DNA from: Neocallimastix lanati (nom. inval.)
Taxonomy: Eukaryota > Neocallimastigomycota > Neocallimastigomycetes > Neocallimastigales > Neocallimastigaceae
Direction of reading: 5' to 3'
NCBI GenBank assembly: GCA_016946835.1
Contig: JACVTC010000244.1
Coordinates: 35,738-99,737, forward strand
Length of the DNA stretch: 64,000 bases
This document shows, in pieces, positions 30,129 through 45,427 of the stretch (positions are counted from its first letter, which is position 1; every line of letters begins with the position of its first letter). Made by a program: the position numbers and the translations under genes. The notes beneath the pieces were generated by a model. That model saw only the letters and a list, made by a program, of their open reading frames with translations, ran no database searches and had not been told where the DNA came from.

Positions 30129-31950
30129 AGATTGAATAAAATAAAATAAAATAAAATAAAATAAATAGTAGAATATAAATATAAAGTACAGATTGAATAA
30201 AATAAAATAAAATAAAATAAAATAAAATAAAATAAAATAAAATAAATAGTAGAATATAAATATGAAGTACAGATTGAATAAAATAAAATAAAATAAAATA
30301 AAATAAAATAAATAGTAGAATATAAATATGAAGTACAGATTGAATAAAATAAAATAAAATAAATAGTTGAAATATAAATATGAAGTACAGATTGAATAAA
30401 ATAAAATAAAATAAAATAAATAGTAGAATATAAATATAAAGTACAGATTGAATAAAATAAAATAAAATAAAATAAAATAAATAGTAGAATATAAATATGA
30501 AGTACAGATTGAATAAAATAAAATAAAATAAAATAAACAGTAGAACACAAACATGAAGTACAGATTGAATAAAATAAAATAAAATAAAATAAATAGTAGA
30601 ATATAAATATGAAGTACAGATTGAATAAAATAAAATAAAATAAAATAAATAGTAGAATATTAAATATAAAGTACAGATTGAATAAAATAAAATAAAATAA
30701 AATAAAATAAAATAAAATAAATAGCAGAATATAAATATGAAGTACAGATTGAATAAAATAAAATAAAATAAAATAAATAGTAGAATATTAAATATAAAGT
30801 ACAGATTGAATAAAATAAAATAAAATAAAATAAAATAAAATAAAATAAAATAAATAGCAGAATATAAATATGAAGTACAGATTGAATAAAATAAAATAAA
30901 ATAAAATAAAATAAAATAAAATAAAATAAAATAAAATAAAATAAAATAAAATAAAATAAAATAAAATAAAATAAAATAAAATAAATAGTAGAATATGAAT
31001 ATAAAGTACAGATTGAATAAAATAAAATAAAATAAAATAAAATAAATAGTAGAATATAAATATGAAGTACAGATTGAATAAAATAAAATAAAATAAATAG
31101 TTGAAATATGAATATAAAGTACAGATTGAATAAAATAAAATAAAATAAAATAAATAGTAGAATATTAAATATAAAGTACAGATTGAATAAAATAAAATAA
31201 AATAAAATAAAATAAAATAAAATAAAATAAATAGCAGAATATAAATATGAAGTACAGATTGAATAAAATAAAATAAAATAAAATAAAATAAAATAAAATA
31301 AAATAAAATAAAATAAAATAAAATAAAATAAAATAAAATAAATAGTAGAATATGAATATAAAGTACAGATTGAATAAAATAAAATAAAATAAAATAAAAT
31401 AAATAGTAGAATATGAATATAAAGTACAGATTGAATAAAATAAAATAAAATAAAATAAAATAAATAGTAGAATATGAATATAAAGTACAGATTGAATAAA
31501 ATAAAATAAAATAAAATAAAATAAATAGTAGAATATGAATATAAAGTACAGATTGAATAAAATAAAATAAAATAAAATAAAATAAATAGTAGAATATGAA
31601 TATAAAGTACAGATTGAATAAAATAAAATAAAATAAAATAAAATAAATAGTAGAATATGAATATAAAGTACAGATTGAATAAAATAAAATAAAATAAAAT
31701 AAAATAAAATAAAATAAAATAAAATAAAATAAAATAAAATAAAATAAAATAAAATAAAATAAAATAAAATAAAATAAAATAAAATAAAATAAAATAAAAT
31801 AAAATAAAATAAAATAAAATAAAATAAAATAAAATAAAATAAATAAAATAAAATAAAATAAAATAAAATAAAATAAAATAAAATAAAATAAAATAAAATA
31901 AAATAAAATAAATAGTAGAATATGAATATAAAGTACAGATTGAATAAAAT
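30129..31950. repeat. AAAAT-expanded satellite array, about 24 monomers
   Basis: Tandem array whose conserved core is GTACAGATTGAATAAAAT, followed by a variable number of AAAAT units and then AAATAGTAGAATATAAATATGAA (or close variants). Twenty-four exact cores are present, plus a truncated first one near 30129. Monomer length varies from about 50 to about 260 bp through AAAAT slippage. From 31363 to 31668 the cores are spaced exactly 61 bp apart, marking the most recently homogenised part. Long LFYFI-type frames on the minus strand are only the translation of the repeat. Confidence 0.97.
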
Positions 31951-31954
31951 AATA

Positions 31955-32350
31955 CAAACATTAGGAGAGTCAACGCTGAAAATGCTGTAAGACAGGCTAG
32001 TAGGGCCAATGTCTCTAAAGGAGAAGACCATAATTTTTTACAGATAGTAATTTAATTCCTTTTAAATCAAAGATCTTATAATCTGGAGGTGAGGTTCGTT
32101 GCATGTGAACTTTTTTCTGAATTTATTTATACGCCTTATTTTGAATATTACATTTTATTTAACATTATTATTTAAAATATTATTATAGTCTAATTGGAAA
32201 AATAATATTATTTTTTTTACTAATTCAAAGTTTTTTTTTTTAAAAAATATTCATAGAATTAATAAATTAATAAATAAATTAAGTTTAAAGTTCGTAATAA
32301 TTGCATCTGTAAAAAAAAAAAAAAAAAAAAAATACAAGCATTATACTTAT
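31955..32350. repeat. right arm of the large imperfect inverted repeat
   Basis: Inverted partner of 29650-30065. On the plus strand it encodes ENAVRQA and EDHNFLQIV, then, in another frame, YNLEVRF, matching the peptides of the left arm. The shared coding remnant shows the arms derive from one gene-bearing sequence rather than from simple repeats. Confidence 0.7.
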
Positions 32351-32429
32351 ACACACCAAAAACAATAATAATAAAGTTTTTGTATATTTTAAATTAAAAA
32401 AAATAATATCCTTTATAAGGATTAATTAT

Positions 32430-33751
32430 TTAAATTTTATCATTGTATATTCCAGTAATAATTTTTGCTGATACGGAAGATAAACTATCTTCAACGCCGT
32501 ATAAAATATTTTCTAAAACGCTATAAGGATCTTCAAAGGATAATTTTGAAATAAATGAGTAATCATCATTTTTCATTCCAAAACGTGACATTGGTACGAT
32601 GGTATCATTCCGACACATGATGTTAGTAAGTAATTCAATATGTTGATTATTGTAGTACGATTTATCGATATTAGTAATTCGTTTTAATTGCTCTAGAATA
32701 TTTTGTTTTCGAGTGTTATGATCAACTTGTTTTGAAGTACCATAAACAGTATAACGAGAACGATCAAGATCAATATATTGATTTTCGAAAAGAGGGTCAA
32801 GATTTCTTCCGACGACTTCCACGTAAAATTCTTCTTCTCCAAGCATTTTAGAAGAGACAGTTTTTACTCCTTTAGTTCCTGTTAAAGAAATATCATTAAG
32901 TAATTTGAAAATTTTTTCATATTTAATTTCAACATAATTACTATCAAATATATAGTAATTTTCTTTTTCTTCAAACGTTAAATTATTTATTTTAAAATAA
33001 TCTAATAAGCTATCGTTAGTAATATTTGAATCATTTTTAATTTCGATATGACTTTCTTCATCATTTTTATTTTGGGTATGAAAATTTTCTTCATATTTCC
33101 ATTCATTTTTATTCTGTTCGTTATCACTTAAAACATATTTATCATTGTAGTCATCATCACTTTCTAAGTTTATTACGTTATTAGGACAATTTTCTTTTAC
33201 TTTATAAACACATAATATATCTTCTTCAACAGTATATTCTATACCATTACTATCTAACCAGTCTAATATTTTTGAAGCTGGGTTTTTAAATTCAATATAA
33301 AGATTCTCAAGATTAAATGAAGAATCCCACTTTCCAAGAATGTTATTAGAATCTTTTAAATATTGTTTAATAGTTTGGTGTATGATGACTCTGTTTTATT
33401 GTGAGTTATATTATACAACTCTTTCAAATCATTAATTGTATCATCGCCTGTAAGTTTATGAAAATAACTCAAAGCTGACTGAGTGACCGGTTCTCCAATT
33501 GACTGAGCCGCTAGAATTCCAACATGAGTATTTGCTGTCACTTTATGTGAATTAATATGATTTATAACTATTTTAACAAATTCATCGGGTTTAAAATTTG
33601 GCGATTTCCTTTTTTGTTCAAGAAATTTTTTAATTTTTTGAAGTAGATTTTTAATGCATACTTGAAAATGAATAATCTCATTAGAAAATGGATTAGATAT
33701 TTTATTACAAATATTATTAATGTCTGATTCAGAAAAATATTCTTTACTCAT
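32430..33751 (-). pseudogene. A''-like C-terminal part of a DNA-dependent RNA polymerase largest subunit, one frameshift
   Basis: Starts at ATG 33751 (MSKEYFSESD). The first part contains NTHVGILAAQSIGEPVTQ and ALSYFHKLTG, the trigger-loop region of RNA polymerase largest subunits, then LKELYNI. At about 33393 the frame shifts by one base within an A-rich stretch. The new frame stays open to the stop at 32430 and includes GTKGVKTVSS, VVGRNLDPLF, HIELLTNIMC, SRFGMKND and LSFEDPYSVLENILYG, matching the end of Rpb1-type proteins. Total is about 440 codons, the size of a free-standing archaeal A'' subunit. There is no clamp, no NADFDGD active-site block and no Rpb1 tail anywhere near. It is too divergent to be a host Rpb1, Rpa1 or Rpc1 fragment with confidence. 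A viral or linear-plasmid origin is possible but unproven. No intron with matching phase removes the shift. Confidence 0.8.
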
Positions 33752-34368
33752 TTATTTTTAAATACTTTTATTAATTTTGCTTTATGAAAATGTATATATT
33801 ATTATCATTTTATTTAAGAAATATAAATGTAAATAAAATTTTTACATCTATATAATAATTTTTTTTTTTTTTTTTTTTTTTTTTGTAATTAATTATTACG
33901 TTAAATTTAAAATAAAGATAACAATAAATTTAATTTATTACATGGATTAAAGAAATCAATAAAATTAGTTGATTTGATGAAATATTTTTTTTTGTTTTAA
34001 AAAATATAAACTAAATATATATATATAAACCATAATTTTTTAAATATATAAACAATAAAAAATATATATATAAAACATAATCTTATATTATTATCGTTAT
34101 TTATAATATATGCAATATAGTAAATAATTTGGTTTGAATTTTATTTTTAATATATCGTAAATTAATTAAAACTTTAAATAAAATTTATAGGCATAGTAAC
34201 TATAAAAAATAAACTTTTTTATCTTAGATCTTAGATAAAATTATTAATTTATATTATTTTAGAGAGAGTTTTATGTATTTTTTTCTTTTTTTTTTTTAAA
34301 AAAAAAATAATCAAATTAATAGGTCAATAATTTATATAATATATCTATTATAAATTATTATAACTTTT
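33752..34368. other. AT-rich spacer between two minus-strand genes
   Basis: No gene seen. T run of about 24 at 33861-33884 and TA runs near 34018. A short inverted repeat with TTTTTTTTTTAAAAAAAAAA-like centre lies near 34291-34308. Confidence 0.6.
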
Positions 34369-37300
34369 TTATTTAAATTCCCAAACTTTATCACCTTTTT
34401 CTATATAGTCTTGAACAAAAAGGAAAAACAAATAATGGACAGAATCTGATATTTTTTCATTTGATTGGTTTCCTTTACTTTTGATTATTTTATAGTAGTG
34501 TTGAGATGTTGCTATTCTTTCAATAATAGGATCTTTTTTAGTAGATACTGTGGATACTATGTCTTTATTGGAAGAGGAAGAAAAAGAGGAGGAGGAGGAA
34601 AATAACAATTCTAATTCCTGCTCCAGATGGTTCTCTCTATCATCATAATTATAATTTATATTTTTAGATTCATTATCATTATCATCATTATAATCATTAT
34701 CATAATCTTTATTATTATTATCATTATCATTATCATAACAGTTATTTTTACTATTATTTTTAACATTAATTTTATTATTACATTTGATAGTACTATATTT
34801 ATTATCATATTCATATTTATACTCATATTCATTTTCTTTTTTATTCCAATTTACATTATTGTCCATTTCAGAATTGTTTTTTGATGACTGTGCTTCATTT
34901 ATTTTTAAATTTTTTGCTTTATCACTTTCAATGGATAAAGATAGATATTTTTTTACTTCTTGTGAGTTTTTTATATTTGACTTTTTTTCTTCAATTTTGC
35001 TATCTAATTCAATCATAGATGATTTTAATATTTCTTTGTTTAATAGGTCGACGTCCATAAAATTATCATTCATATGAGGTTTATGCTTTATTTCATTTTC
35101 TCTTTTTTCTTTATTTTTATTGATTTCTTCTTTGTTTATTTTTTCAATATCCATTTCTAAAAAATAGGGTATAATAGTTAATGACGAAGTAGGGGATAAA
35201 GGAGTTATTGTGGAATCCTCAGAATTTTCAGTAAATATGGATGATGAAGATGAAAATGTAAGTGTATGAGTAGGTGAGGAAGGAAGAAGATATCGATTAA
35301 TACTATTATCAGAATAGATCTCATTACTATGATATTGATTTCCAGAGGTACTACTAATTAATTCTAATTCTGTATCAGTATCCATTTCTGTATTCATCTC
35401 CATATCATCAGAGATATCCAAATTTATGATTTCTGACGTTGGGGTATCTATATTCATCTCATGATCATAATCATAATCATTTTCATTTTCACTTCCTTCT
35501 GTTTTAATTTCCTTTAACATTATTGATGATAATAATTTTCTTTGTGAATTTTGAATTTCAAAAATTGAATTATTACTATTTGTATTATTGCTTGAACTAT
35601 AATATGAGTTGCTACTATTATTTTTAATACTTTTTATGAAAGGACTGTTATTATTGTCAGAAGATTTATATATTTTTTTTTTCTTCATAGATTTAAGTTC
35701 ATTAATTAAATCACCTTCTAAAATTGTATTAGGATCATTATTTGGATAAGAATTATCATTTTTTCCTATTTCATCTATTGTTGCATATTCTCTATAAGGA
35801 ATAGGTGAATATAAATGAGTAGAAGAGGTAGAAGAAGTTGAATTTAATAATAATGGTGAAGAAGGAAGGGCAGAAGAAGAAGTTGATCTTAATAATAATG
35901 GTGATGATAATGATGAATTTGAAGGAAGAGATAATATAGAACTATTAGGAGAAGAGGTATTCTTTAATATATCATTACTAGATGAATTAGATGGAAGTAA
36001 AAAAAAATCATTGGTAGTAGTATCTTCTAAATGTTCAATTTCAACTTCTTTATTTTCCATACCACCGATATCATTTAAATTTAGTTCATCTAAAGCCTCT
36101 CCATTTAATTCCTTCATTGTTATGGATAATGCTGATGAGAGTGTGGTGGTAGATAATAATGGACTAGCATGATGGGTTAGATATTCTTTTAAAATGATTT
36201 CATTCTTCATGAGGGGATCACTAGATATAATATTATCAATTTTATCTATATCAATTATCTTATTATTATTATTATTGGTATTATCAATATCATTATCAAT
36301 ATCATTATCAATGTCATTATCAATGTCATTATCAATGTTATTATCAATGTCATTATCAATATCACTGTCAATGTCATTATCAATGTCATTGTCAATATCA
36401 TCAATATCATTATCAATATTATTATCAATATCATTATTAATATCATTATCAATATCATTATCAATATCATTATCAATATCATTATCAATATCAAAATCAA
36501 TGTTATTGTCAATGTCATTATCGATGTTACCGTTATTTTCATTTTCATTTTCTAATTCTTTTGTTTTGATCATTTCCTGTTCTATTATATCATCATTAAA
36601 AATATTTTTGTTTCTTTCATTTTTCTTTATCTCAATGTAGTTATCATGTAGTTCTTCATCAAAAGATTTAATTTTCATCAAACTGTTATCATTAAAATTA
36701 TTTTCTTCTTTTTTAATTCTTTCCCATTCTATTTTATCTTTATATAATAAAAATTTCTCTACTATTTCATTATTATTTGTTTTTTGTTGATCTCTTTCCA
36801 TATTATTTTCAAAAATATTTAAAATATTTTCATTTTTCACTTTTTCTTGCCTTTTACTGTCTTCAAATGATAAGTAAATTTTTTGTATTACTTCATCGTC
36901 AATATTTTTAATATTACTTTTATCTATTTTGGAAAAATCTTCTTTTTTAATTTTCTTCCATTCTTCGATCTTTTCAAGAAATTCATCATTAACTGATTTT
37001 TCATCTTTATCAGTTAAGAGCTGTACTCCTTTAGTTTTACTTTCATTGGCACTCAAGGATTCATTCAGTAATTTTTCTTTTTTTATTTTCTTATTTTCAA
37101 ATAATTCATCATTTTCTTTTGGTTCATTATTATCTTTTATAATTTTGAAATTTTCCATATTATTTTCATCAAAACTTGATATAGATTCCTCTTTTTTAAT
37201 TTTTTTCCATTCTAATATTAAATTTTTAAATTCTTCATTATCATCACTATCATTAAAATTATTCTTTTCTTGGTTATTCCTGAACTCATTTAAAATAATA

Positions 37301-38823
37301 TTTTCTTGTTGGTTTAGTGAATCTTCCCTTTTAATTTGTTTCCAGTTTAATACGTTAACATAATTATCATTTAATGAAGTATCATTGTCTGTAAATTTTA
37401 TCTTTGCAATACTTTGTTCTTCTATATTTGAAGAAACTTCTTTTTTAATTTTTTCAAATTCTTTTATCCAATATTTAATATACTCTTTATTATTGTTTTC
37501 ATTTTTATCATTTTTATTCATAATTCTATTATGTATATTTTCATTATTTTCAAAATATTTAACCTTTTTTTTATTATCACTAATATATTTATTACTTTTT
37601 TTAATACTTTTCCAGTCCATAATTATATTTTTATATTCTTCATTATTTTTACTGGAATTAGTATTATTTAATATATCTTTAAGGTATTTAATTTTTTCAT
37701 TAATATTTTTATTTTTATAAAAAGATACTTCTTCTTCTCTATTAATTTTTTCCCATTCTATTTTTGTTTCAATGTCATCAGGTTTAAAAAAAGTTCTATA
37801 ACTATTGAGATTGACATCTAAATTTTCTTCTTCATAATAAGTTCTTTTTTTATTTTTCTTATCTTCTTCTTCTTCTTCTTCTACTTCATTACTAATAAGT
37901 TTTTCATTCTTAATTTCCCTAAAATCAATGGAATCATTTTCAAAAGTTTCTTCATATTGAGCTTTATCATTATATTCTTTTTCTTCTTCTTCTTCTTCTT
38001 CTTTTTCTTCTTCTTCTTCTTCTTCTTTTTCTTCTTCTTCTTCTTCATTACTAACAAAATTTCCATGATTAATATCTTTTATATTTTCAAAAGAAGCGTT
38101 TTCATAATTTTTTTCCATATAAATAATTAAATGATGATCACCATTTTCTTCAATATACTTTGAATTCTTGATATTACTCATATCGTCACTTTCATTTTCA
38201 TAATAATTAATTTTTTGGTTTTCAATTTTTTTTAAACTCAATAAATTATTTGAGCATATTTTCTTTTCAAATTTCTTATCTTTTTGATTTTTCTTAATTT
38301 TCTCTTCAATATATTGAATTTTTTTAATACTATCTTCTTTATCAAATAATTCTTCGTTATCATTCATTTCTAACTCTAATAAATTTTGATATGAATCATC
38401 TCCAGAGTTGCTATTTTCGTTAAAATTTTCACTTTTTTTGTTTCTTTCATTATTATTTATTATTTTATTTTTATTAATATCTTCAATTTCATTCACATTG
38501 ATAGAACTATTTTGATTTTCTATTTCTTCTTTTTCACATTCAGTTGATAAATAATAATCATTATTTTTTATAATTCCATTACTTTTGGATTGTTTCTTAT
38601 TATTTTTATTTATATTATCGCCATGAAAATCAACATCATTATCACTATCATTATCATTATTACTATCACTTTCATTGATTTGAGTAACAGATATTTTCTT
38701 TCTTTTCTTTATTTCATTTCTTCCATTTGGAATTTTATTTTTTCTTTTTCTTTTGTTTAATTCATCTTCTTTACTCTTGAAATAAGTTTTCAAATGTCCT
38801 ATTAACCTTTTTTTTAATTCCAT
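34369..38823 (-). CDS. long low-complexity acidic protein with repeated W..IKKE motifs, function unknown
   Basis: One frame of 1485 codons from the first ATG (38823, MELKKRLIGH); the frame is open further upstream but without an ATG. The N-terminus has basic clusters KRKRK and KKRKK, likely nuclear signals. An acidic Glu-rich tract lies near 37980-38050. Between about 36700 and 37760 eight copies of a short motif of the form W/F-x-x-I-K-K/R-E-D/E recur: INREE, IKKSN, IKKEV, IKRED, IKKEE, IKKEK, IKKED, IKKEE. Six of them fit the SUMO-acceptor consensus. A 70-residue Asp-Ile-Asp-Asn repeat (36280-36500), Ser-rich regions and an Asn/Asp-rich stretch follow. The last 55 residues (from DPIIERIATSQHYY) are the only part that looks folded. 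No family recognised; mostly disordered nuclear protein is an inference. Confidence 0.72.
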   Translation of the reverse strand: MELKKRLIGHLKTYFKSKEDELNKRKRKNKIPNGRNEIKKRKKISVTQINESDSNNDNDSDNDVDFHGDNINKNNKKQSKSNGIIKNNDYYLSTECEKEEIENQNSSINVNEIEDINKNKIINNNERNKKSENFNENSNSGDDSYQNLLELEMNDNEELFDKEDSIKKIQYIEEKIKKNQKDKKFEKKICSNNLLSLKKIENQKINYYENESDDMSNIKNSKYIEENGDHHLIIYMEKNYENASFENIKDINHGNFVSNEEEEEEKEEEEEEEKEEEEEEEKEYNDKAQYEETFENDSIDFREIKNEKLISNEVEEEEEEDKKNKKRTYYEEENLDVNLNSYRTFFKPDDIETKIEWEKINREEEVSFYKNKNINEKIKYLKDILNNTNSSKNNEEYKNIIMDWKSIKKSNKYISDNKKKVKYFENNENIHNRIMNKNDKNENNNKEYIKYWIKEFEKIKKEVSSNIEEQSIAKIKFTDNDTSLNDNYVNVLNWKQIKREDSLNQQENIILNEFRNNQEKNNFNDSDDNEEFKNLILEWKKIKKEESISSFDENNMENFKIIKDNNEPKENDELFENKKIKKEKLLNESLSANESKTKGVQLLTDKDEKSVNDEFLEKIEEWKKIKKEDFSKIDKSNIKNIDDEVIQKIYLSFEDSKRQEKVKNENILNIFENNMERDQQKTNNNEIVEKFLLYKDKIEWERIKKEENNFNDNSLMKIKSFDEELHDNYIEIKKNERNKNIFNDDIIEQEMIKTKELENENENNGNIDNDIDNNIDFDIDNDIDNDIDNDIDNDINNDIDNNIDNDIDDIDNDIDNDIDSDIDNDIDNNIDNDIDNDIDNDIDNDIDNTNNNNNKIIDIDKIDNIISSDPLMKNEIILKEYLTHHASPLLSTTTLSSALSITMKELNGEALDELNLNDIGGMENKEVEIEHLEDTTTNDFFLLPSNSSSNDILKNTSSPNSSILSLPSNSSLSSPLLLRSTSSSALPSSPLLLNSTSSTSSTHLYSPIPYREYATIDEIGKNDNSYPNNDPNTILEGDLINELKSMKKKKIYKSSDNNNSPFIKSIKNNSSNSYYSSSNNTNSNNSIFEIQNSQRKLLSSIMLKEIKTEGSENENDYDYDHEMNIDTPTSEIINLDISDDMEMNTEMDTDTELELISSTSGNQYHSNEIYSDNSINRYLLPSSPTHTLTFSSSSSIFTENSEDSTITPLSPTSSLTIIPYFLEMDIEKINKEEINKNKEKRENEIKHKPHMNDNFMDVDLLNKEILKSSMIELDSKIEEKKSNIKNSQEVKKYLSLSIESDKAKNLKINEAQSSKNNSEMDNNVNWNKKENEYEYKYEYDNKYSTIKCNNKINVKNNSKNNCYDNDNDNNNKDYDNDYNDDNDNESKNINYNYDDRENHLEQELELLFSSSSSFSSSSNKDIVSTVSTKKDPIIERIATSQHYYKIIKSKGNQSNEKISDSVHYLFFLFVQDYIEKGDKVWEFK
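36280..36500 (-). repeat. in-frame hexanucleotide repeat encoding Ile-Asp-Asn-Asp
   Basis: Tandem ATTATCAAT/ATC-type units coding for alternating DID and DND on the minus strand inside the low-complexity gene. The codons are slightly scrambled but the frame is kept, so it is translated. Confidence 0.85.
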
Positions 38824-39090
38824 ATTAAAATCTTCTATATCTTGAGTATTCAACTTTTTTATGTTCTCTAATTCAAAGTTTCCAATAAATATATATATAT
38901 ATATATAAATAAATATATAAATATAAATATATGAATAAATAAATGAATGAATAAATAAATGTATAAATATTTATATGTATATAAATTTTTTCTTTATTTA
39001 TAGACCTCTATTTCTATCTATCTATCTATATTAAATATATATTTATATTTATAAAGTGATTATTTATTATTATAATTTAAAATTCAATTT

Positions 39091-44446
<5,356 letters not shown>

Positions 44447-44523
44447 TTTAAAATAAACTTTTTATTAAAATAAAATTCCAATTAATTATATATAAATTAG
44501 GAGGGGTTTTTTTTTCTAATAAA

Positions 44524-44564
<41 letters not shown>

Positions 44565-44639
44565 ATACCATTATTGAAGAAATTTATATTAAACAATAAA
44601 GATATAATTATATCTTTAAATTTAAAAAATATAACAAAA

Positions 44640-44670
<31 letters not shown>

Positions 44671-45151
44671 AATAAATATAGAAATAATTCAAAAAATAAG
44701 CTGCCTTAATTTTTAATTGACATAGTATTATTTTTTTTCAATTTAAAATATGATCTTTTTAAATAATATCGTAATAATTAAAAATAATAAAATTTCATTT
44801 AAAAGCGTCTGAAATTTGAAATATTAATAAAATATTTATAATCTTTATTCAAAATAATATTAAAAAATTCTTTATTTAATATTTTAATACGTAAGTTTTT
44901 GAAATTTTTTGTCAAAACTATAATTTTTTTTTTTTAAAAATAAATAATATAATGTATCATTCATTAAATATAACCAATCAAATTTTTATTAATCTGTACT
45001 ACATAAATAATTATGTGCTTTTTTTTTTAAAATTAGTTTAAATGAAATTATTTAATAATTGTTAATTATTATTTAATTTTTTTAATTTTATTCCTTTATC
45101 CGTTTTAATATAAATTTGTAACTCTTATAAATAAATAAATAAATAAATAAA
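44447..45151. other. AT-rich spacer upstream of the MULE gene
   Basis: No gene seen. Contains an A run of about 39 at 44525-44563, a T run of about 25 at 44646-44670, and an AAAT array ending at 45151 against the copia LTR. Confidence 0.65.
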
Positions 45152-45399
45152 TGTTAATTTTAAAATTATTTTGTTTTAATTAAACACTTTTTATTTATTT
45201 TATTAAGTTCTTATTTTTTAATTATAAAAAATATTATTATTTTTATATCAATACATTTACATAATACAATTATATTTTTGTACTAACTCATTGTTATAAT
45301 ATATATAAGCCTCAAATATTTAGTAAACATATACAATATTTATTTTAAATATATTTTAACTTAATAATTAATAAATTATAATAAACTTTATTTTTAACA
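45152..45399 (-). repeat. 3' LTR of the Ty1/copia remnant
   Basis: On the minus strand it starts TGTTAA right after the purine tract CTTTAGGAGGAG (45400-45411) and ends TTAACA at 45152, a perfect 6 bp inverted terminus. Length 248 bp is normal for short copia LTRs. No second copy is in the window. Confidence 0.65.
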
Positions 45400-45427
45400 C
45401 TCCTCCTAAAGTTTAGTTCTGATTTAT

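Noticed and set aside
30129..31950. Regularly spaced repeats considered as a CRISPR-like array
   Set aside because: Spacers are simple AAAAT expansions, not unique sequence, and the genome is eukaryotic.
30069..32031. Several long minus-strand frames of Leu-Phe-Tyr-Ile repeats over the satellite
   Set aside because: They are translations of AAAAT units in more than one frame at once, with no start context or non-repeat domain.
33370..33410. Short intron to explain the frame change in the RNA polymerase fragment
   Set aside because: The only GT...AG pair nearby gives the wrong phase and runs into a stop.
37881..38066. Minus-strand poly-Lys frame
   Set aside because: Out-of-frame shadow of the Glu-rich tract in the low-complexity gene.
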